A stretch of 9,140 bases of DNA from an uncultured Alphaproteobacteria bacterium (GTDB lineage Bacteria; Pseudomonadota; Alphaproteobacteria; RF32; CAG-239): contig CAMOLN010000022.1 in assembly GCA_946618745.1 (NCBI GenBank), positions 1-9,140 on the forward strand, read 5' to 3'. Under the pieces are notes generated by a model. It saw only the letters and a program-made list of their open reading frames with translations. It did not search any database and was not told where the DNA came from. How positions within the stretch are numbered: position 1 is the stretch's first letter; each line of letters starts with the position of its first letter. Positions 7,575-9,140 of the stretch are shown in pieces. The position numbers were made by a program, and so were the translations under genes.

Positions 7575-8852
7575 ATGGTCGGCTATAGTAAATTTGAAAG
7601 TGAAAGATTTTTTGTTGAAACTATGACTCGTATTCTGCGTAATAGGTCAGAATATAAGGTTTTGTATATTAACATATCCAAACTTAAGCCTAAAAATCGT
7701 CATCCGCGTTTTGTACGCATAGTTGCCAGAATGTTTGATAATATGGTTGCCGTGGCTGATGGCACGATGTTTGTATTTAATAACGGAGATATAGCTATTT
7801 TAGGCAAAAATATTACCGAAAAATTGGTGGATGAGGCTACCGAAAAATTGCGCAGCGGTCTGATTACCGATCCGATTTGGGTTAACCAAGGAGCCGAAAA
7901 GTTAGTTCAACTATATAACAGCAACGATTTTGATGTTCTGATGGGATATGCCAATGAGCTTATTTTGAGTGGAAATGACAGTGATATGCCGCAAGATTCA
8001 GCACCGATTGATGCAGGACAAATTGAGGCGGTTAAAAATCACCTTGATACCATGGATTTGGTTGATTTAGTTAAACATCAAAGTGTTATAAGGCTTGATA
8101 GTTCGAATAAATTTACTAAATTGTTTGAGGAATTTTTTGTAGCTGTTAAAGATTTGAGTACCCGTTTTGATCGCAATATTGATTTGACGGCAAATAAATG
8201 GTTATTTTTATATTTAACACAGACTTTAGATAAGAAAACCATGGCATCCTTTGCTTTTTCAGAGTTACATGACCATACTACCCAAGTCAGTGTTAATCTT
8301 AATTTATCTTCTTTGTTTACTCCCGAATTTGAGAAATTTGCCGATTTGTTGAAAGAAAAAGAACAAAGCCTGGTGGTTGAAGTGCACATCATTGATATTT
8401 TGAATAATATGCAAACCTATTTTGATGCTAAAGAGCTTTTACATCGGGCGGGACACAAGATATTGCTTGATGCCGCAGATATTGAAATGTTGCAGGCACT
8501 TAATGTTAAAAAATTTGCTCCGGATTATATAAAAGTATTTTGGCATCCGTTATTGGAAGATTATGAAATCGGCGATAATATCAAAGAATTGTTTAATGAT
8601 ATCGGGGTTGATAAAATTATTTTAGCCAAAAGCATTAACGAAAAAGCTTTACGGTGGGGAGTAAAACACGGAATACGCTCATTTCAGGGACCGTATATTG
8701 ACAATTTGGAGGTTGCTATTACTCGCAGCAAATGTCCTAACGGCAAGTTGTGCAGTGCGGCAGAGTGTCACAAACGCAAAAAGTTAATTGCCGGAGCCGT
8801 ACGTAATCAATGTGCCCATCTTGAATATTTGGAAGGCGGAGTTGAAATATAA
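7575..8852 (+). CDS. Degenerate GGDEF-like/EAL-like protein with C-terminal cysteine cluster
   Basis: 425 aa, soluble, no signal peptide or membrane helix; I do not recognise a named gene. Residues 28-100 look like the core of a GGDEF fold: KVLYINISKLKPKN followed after about 30 residues by FVFNNGDIAILG, then a charged helix, with NGDI (70-73) where GGDEF enzymes have GG(D/E)EF. Residues about 165-380 resemble an EAL domain: VSVNLNLSS (238-246), VVEVHIID (267-274), ILLDAAD (296-302), DYIKVF (317-322) and SFQGPYID (369-376). Several phosphodiesterase residues look lost: no clear EAL triplet, DD reduced to D299-A, and the late catalytic glutamate replaced near A351/K352. It is therefore likely a non-catalytic binding or scaffold protein. 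The C-terminus carries C387, C393, C398, C413 and H415. AAGAG 6 bases upstream supports ATG 7575. The EAL relation is fairly firm, the GGDEF relation tentative. Confidence 0.7.
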   Translation: MVGYSKFESERFFVETMTRILRNRSEYKVLYINISKLKPKNRHPRFVRIVARMFDNMVAVADGTMFVFNNGDIAILGKNITEKLVDEATEKLRSGLITDPIWVNQGAEKLVQLYNSNDFDVLMGYANELILSGNDSDMPQDSAPIDAGQIEAVKNHLDTMDLVDLVKHQSVIRLDSSNKFTKLFEEFFVAVKDLSTRFDRNIDLTANKWLFLYLTQTLDKKTMASFAFSELHDHTTQVSVNLNLSSLFTPEFEKFADLLKEKEQSLVVEVHIIDILNNMQTYFDAKELLHRAGHKILLDAADIEMLQALNVKKFAPDYIKVFWHPLLEDYEIGDNIKELFNDIGVDKIILAKSINEKALRWGVKHGIRSFQGPYIDNLEVAITRSKCPNGKLCSAAECHKRKKLIAGAVRNQCAHLEYLEGGVEI

Positions 8853-9140
8853 TGGTTAAAAGCTCGCAAAAAAATATGGTTATGGAATATATTAAAAGCT
8901 TGGGAGAAAACATCAATTCTTTCAAGGTGTTGAGTCTTAATCTGCACTTGCTGGCGCCGAAAATTTTAACTGATCAAAATATTAAATCTTTACGGGAAGT
9001 TTTTATACCGGCAGTTAAAAACGGAATGAAAGTTTTTGATTTGCCGAACGGAGATATTATAACAGTTTTTGCAAAGTCATTAAATGATGAGATTTTGTCG
9101 GCTTTGGTTAAGATAAAATTTTTATTGCAAGAAGATGAGC
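8852..9140 (+). CDS. Unknown protein, partial; paralogue of the preceding gene's N-terminal domain
   Basis: An open frame runs from ATG 8852 off the end of the window (96 codons). The ATG shares its A with the TAA stop of the gene before (TAATG), and GGAG at 8838-8841 lies 10 bases upstream, so the two are probably translationally coupled. Its residues 25-31 read KVLSLNL and 66-69 read NGDI; the previous protein has KVLYINI at 28-34 and NGDI at 70-73 with almost the same spacing (41 against 42 residues). Both also have a PK after the first strand and a helix after NGDI. This indicates a tandem duplication that has diverged strongly. ATG 8876 or 8882 are alternative starts. Function and C-terminal domains are unknown. 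Confidence 0.75.
   Translation, partial: MVKSSQKNMVMEYIKSLGENINSFKVLSLNLHLLAPKILTDQNIKSLREVFIPAVKNGMKVFDLPNGDIITVFAKSLNDEILSALVKIKFLLQEDE

Noticed and set aside
8078..8392. Antisense open frame of 104 codons opposite the EAL-like gene
   Set aside because: It mirrors the sense coding sequence and has no recognisable motif; the sense frame carries the EAL-like landmarks. The other antisense frames across the window were rejected for the same reason.

Overview
This AT-rich window runs entirely on the + strand and holds the rod-shape (elongasome) operon of what looks like an alphaproteobacterium. The evidence for that placement is the MiaA active-site stretch NADAMQVY, the contiguous order mreB-mreC-mreD-pbp2-rodA, and the general style of Ddl, MreB and RodA. 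The low GC suggests a host-associated or uncultured lineage rather than a free-living high-GC one. That is inference from protein sequence read by eye, and no species is assigned.

Layout. Positions 1-179 are non-coding or hold the unrecognisable tail of an upstream gene: two small hairpins, an A/T tract and a weak promoter candidate. ddl (D-Ala-D-Ala ligase) follows and overlaps miaA (tRNA dimethylallyltransferase) by 22 bases. About 100 bases with a possible promoter separate miaA from mreB. A strong intrinsic terminator lies between mreB and mreC. From mreC on, the genes are tightly packed: mreC/mreD overlap by 14 bases, mreD/pbp2 by 4, and pbp2/rodA are 2 bases apart. After a 75-base gap come two genes I cannot name. 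The first (7575-8852) reads as a degenerate GGDEF-like plus degenerate EAL-like protein with a C-terminal cysteine cluster. The second starts in a TAATG stop/start overlap, shares the first gene's N-terminal domain and runs off the window.

How the genes work together. Ddl makes the D-Ala-D-Ala end of the peptidoglycan precursor. MreB filaments, with MreC and MreD, position the RodA glycosyltransferase and its partner transpeptidase PBP2, which insert that precursor into the side wall. MiaA is a tRNA modification enzyme with no direct wall role. The terminator would let mreB be made in excess over its membrane partners.

The most unusual parts are the tandem pair of diverged c-di-GMP-signalling-like proteins after rodA, the mreB/mreC attenuator, a perfect 13-bp inverted repeat inside mreC, a ddl start that seems to lack a normal start codon, and a miaA 3' end where one missing A in a short A run would explain a truncated C-terminus. 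No tRNA, rRNA, CRISPR, insertion sequence or phage gene was seen.
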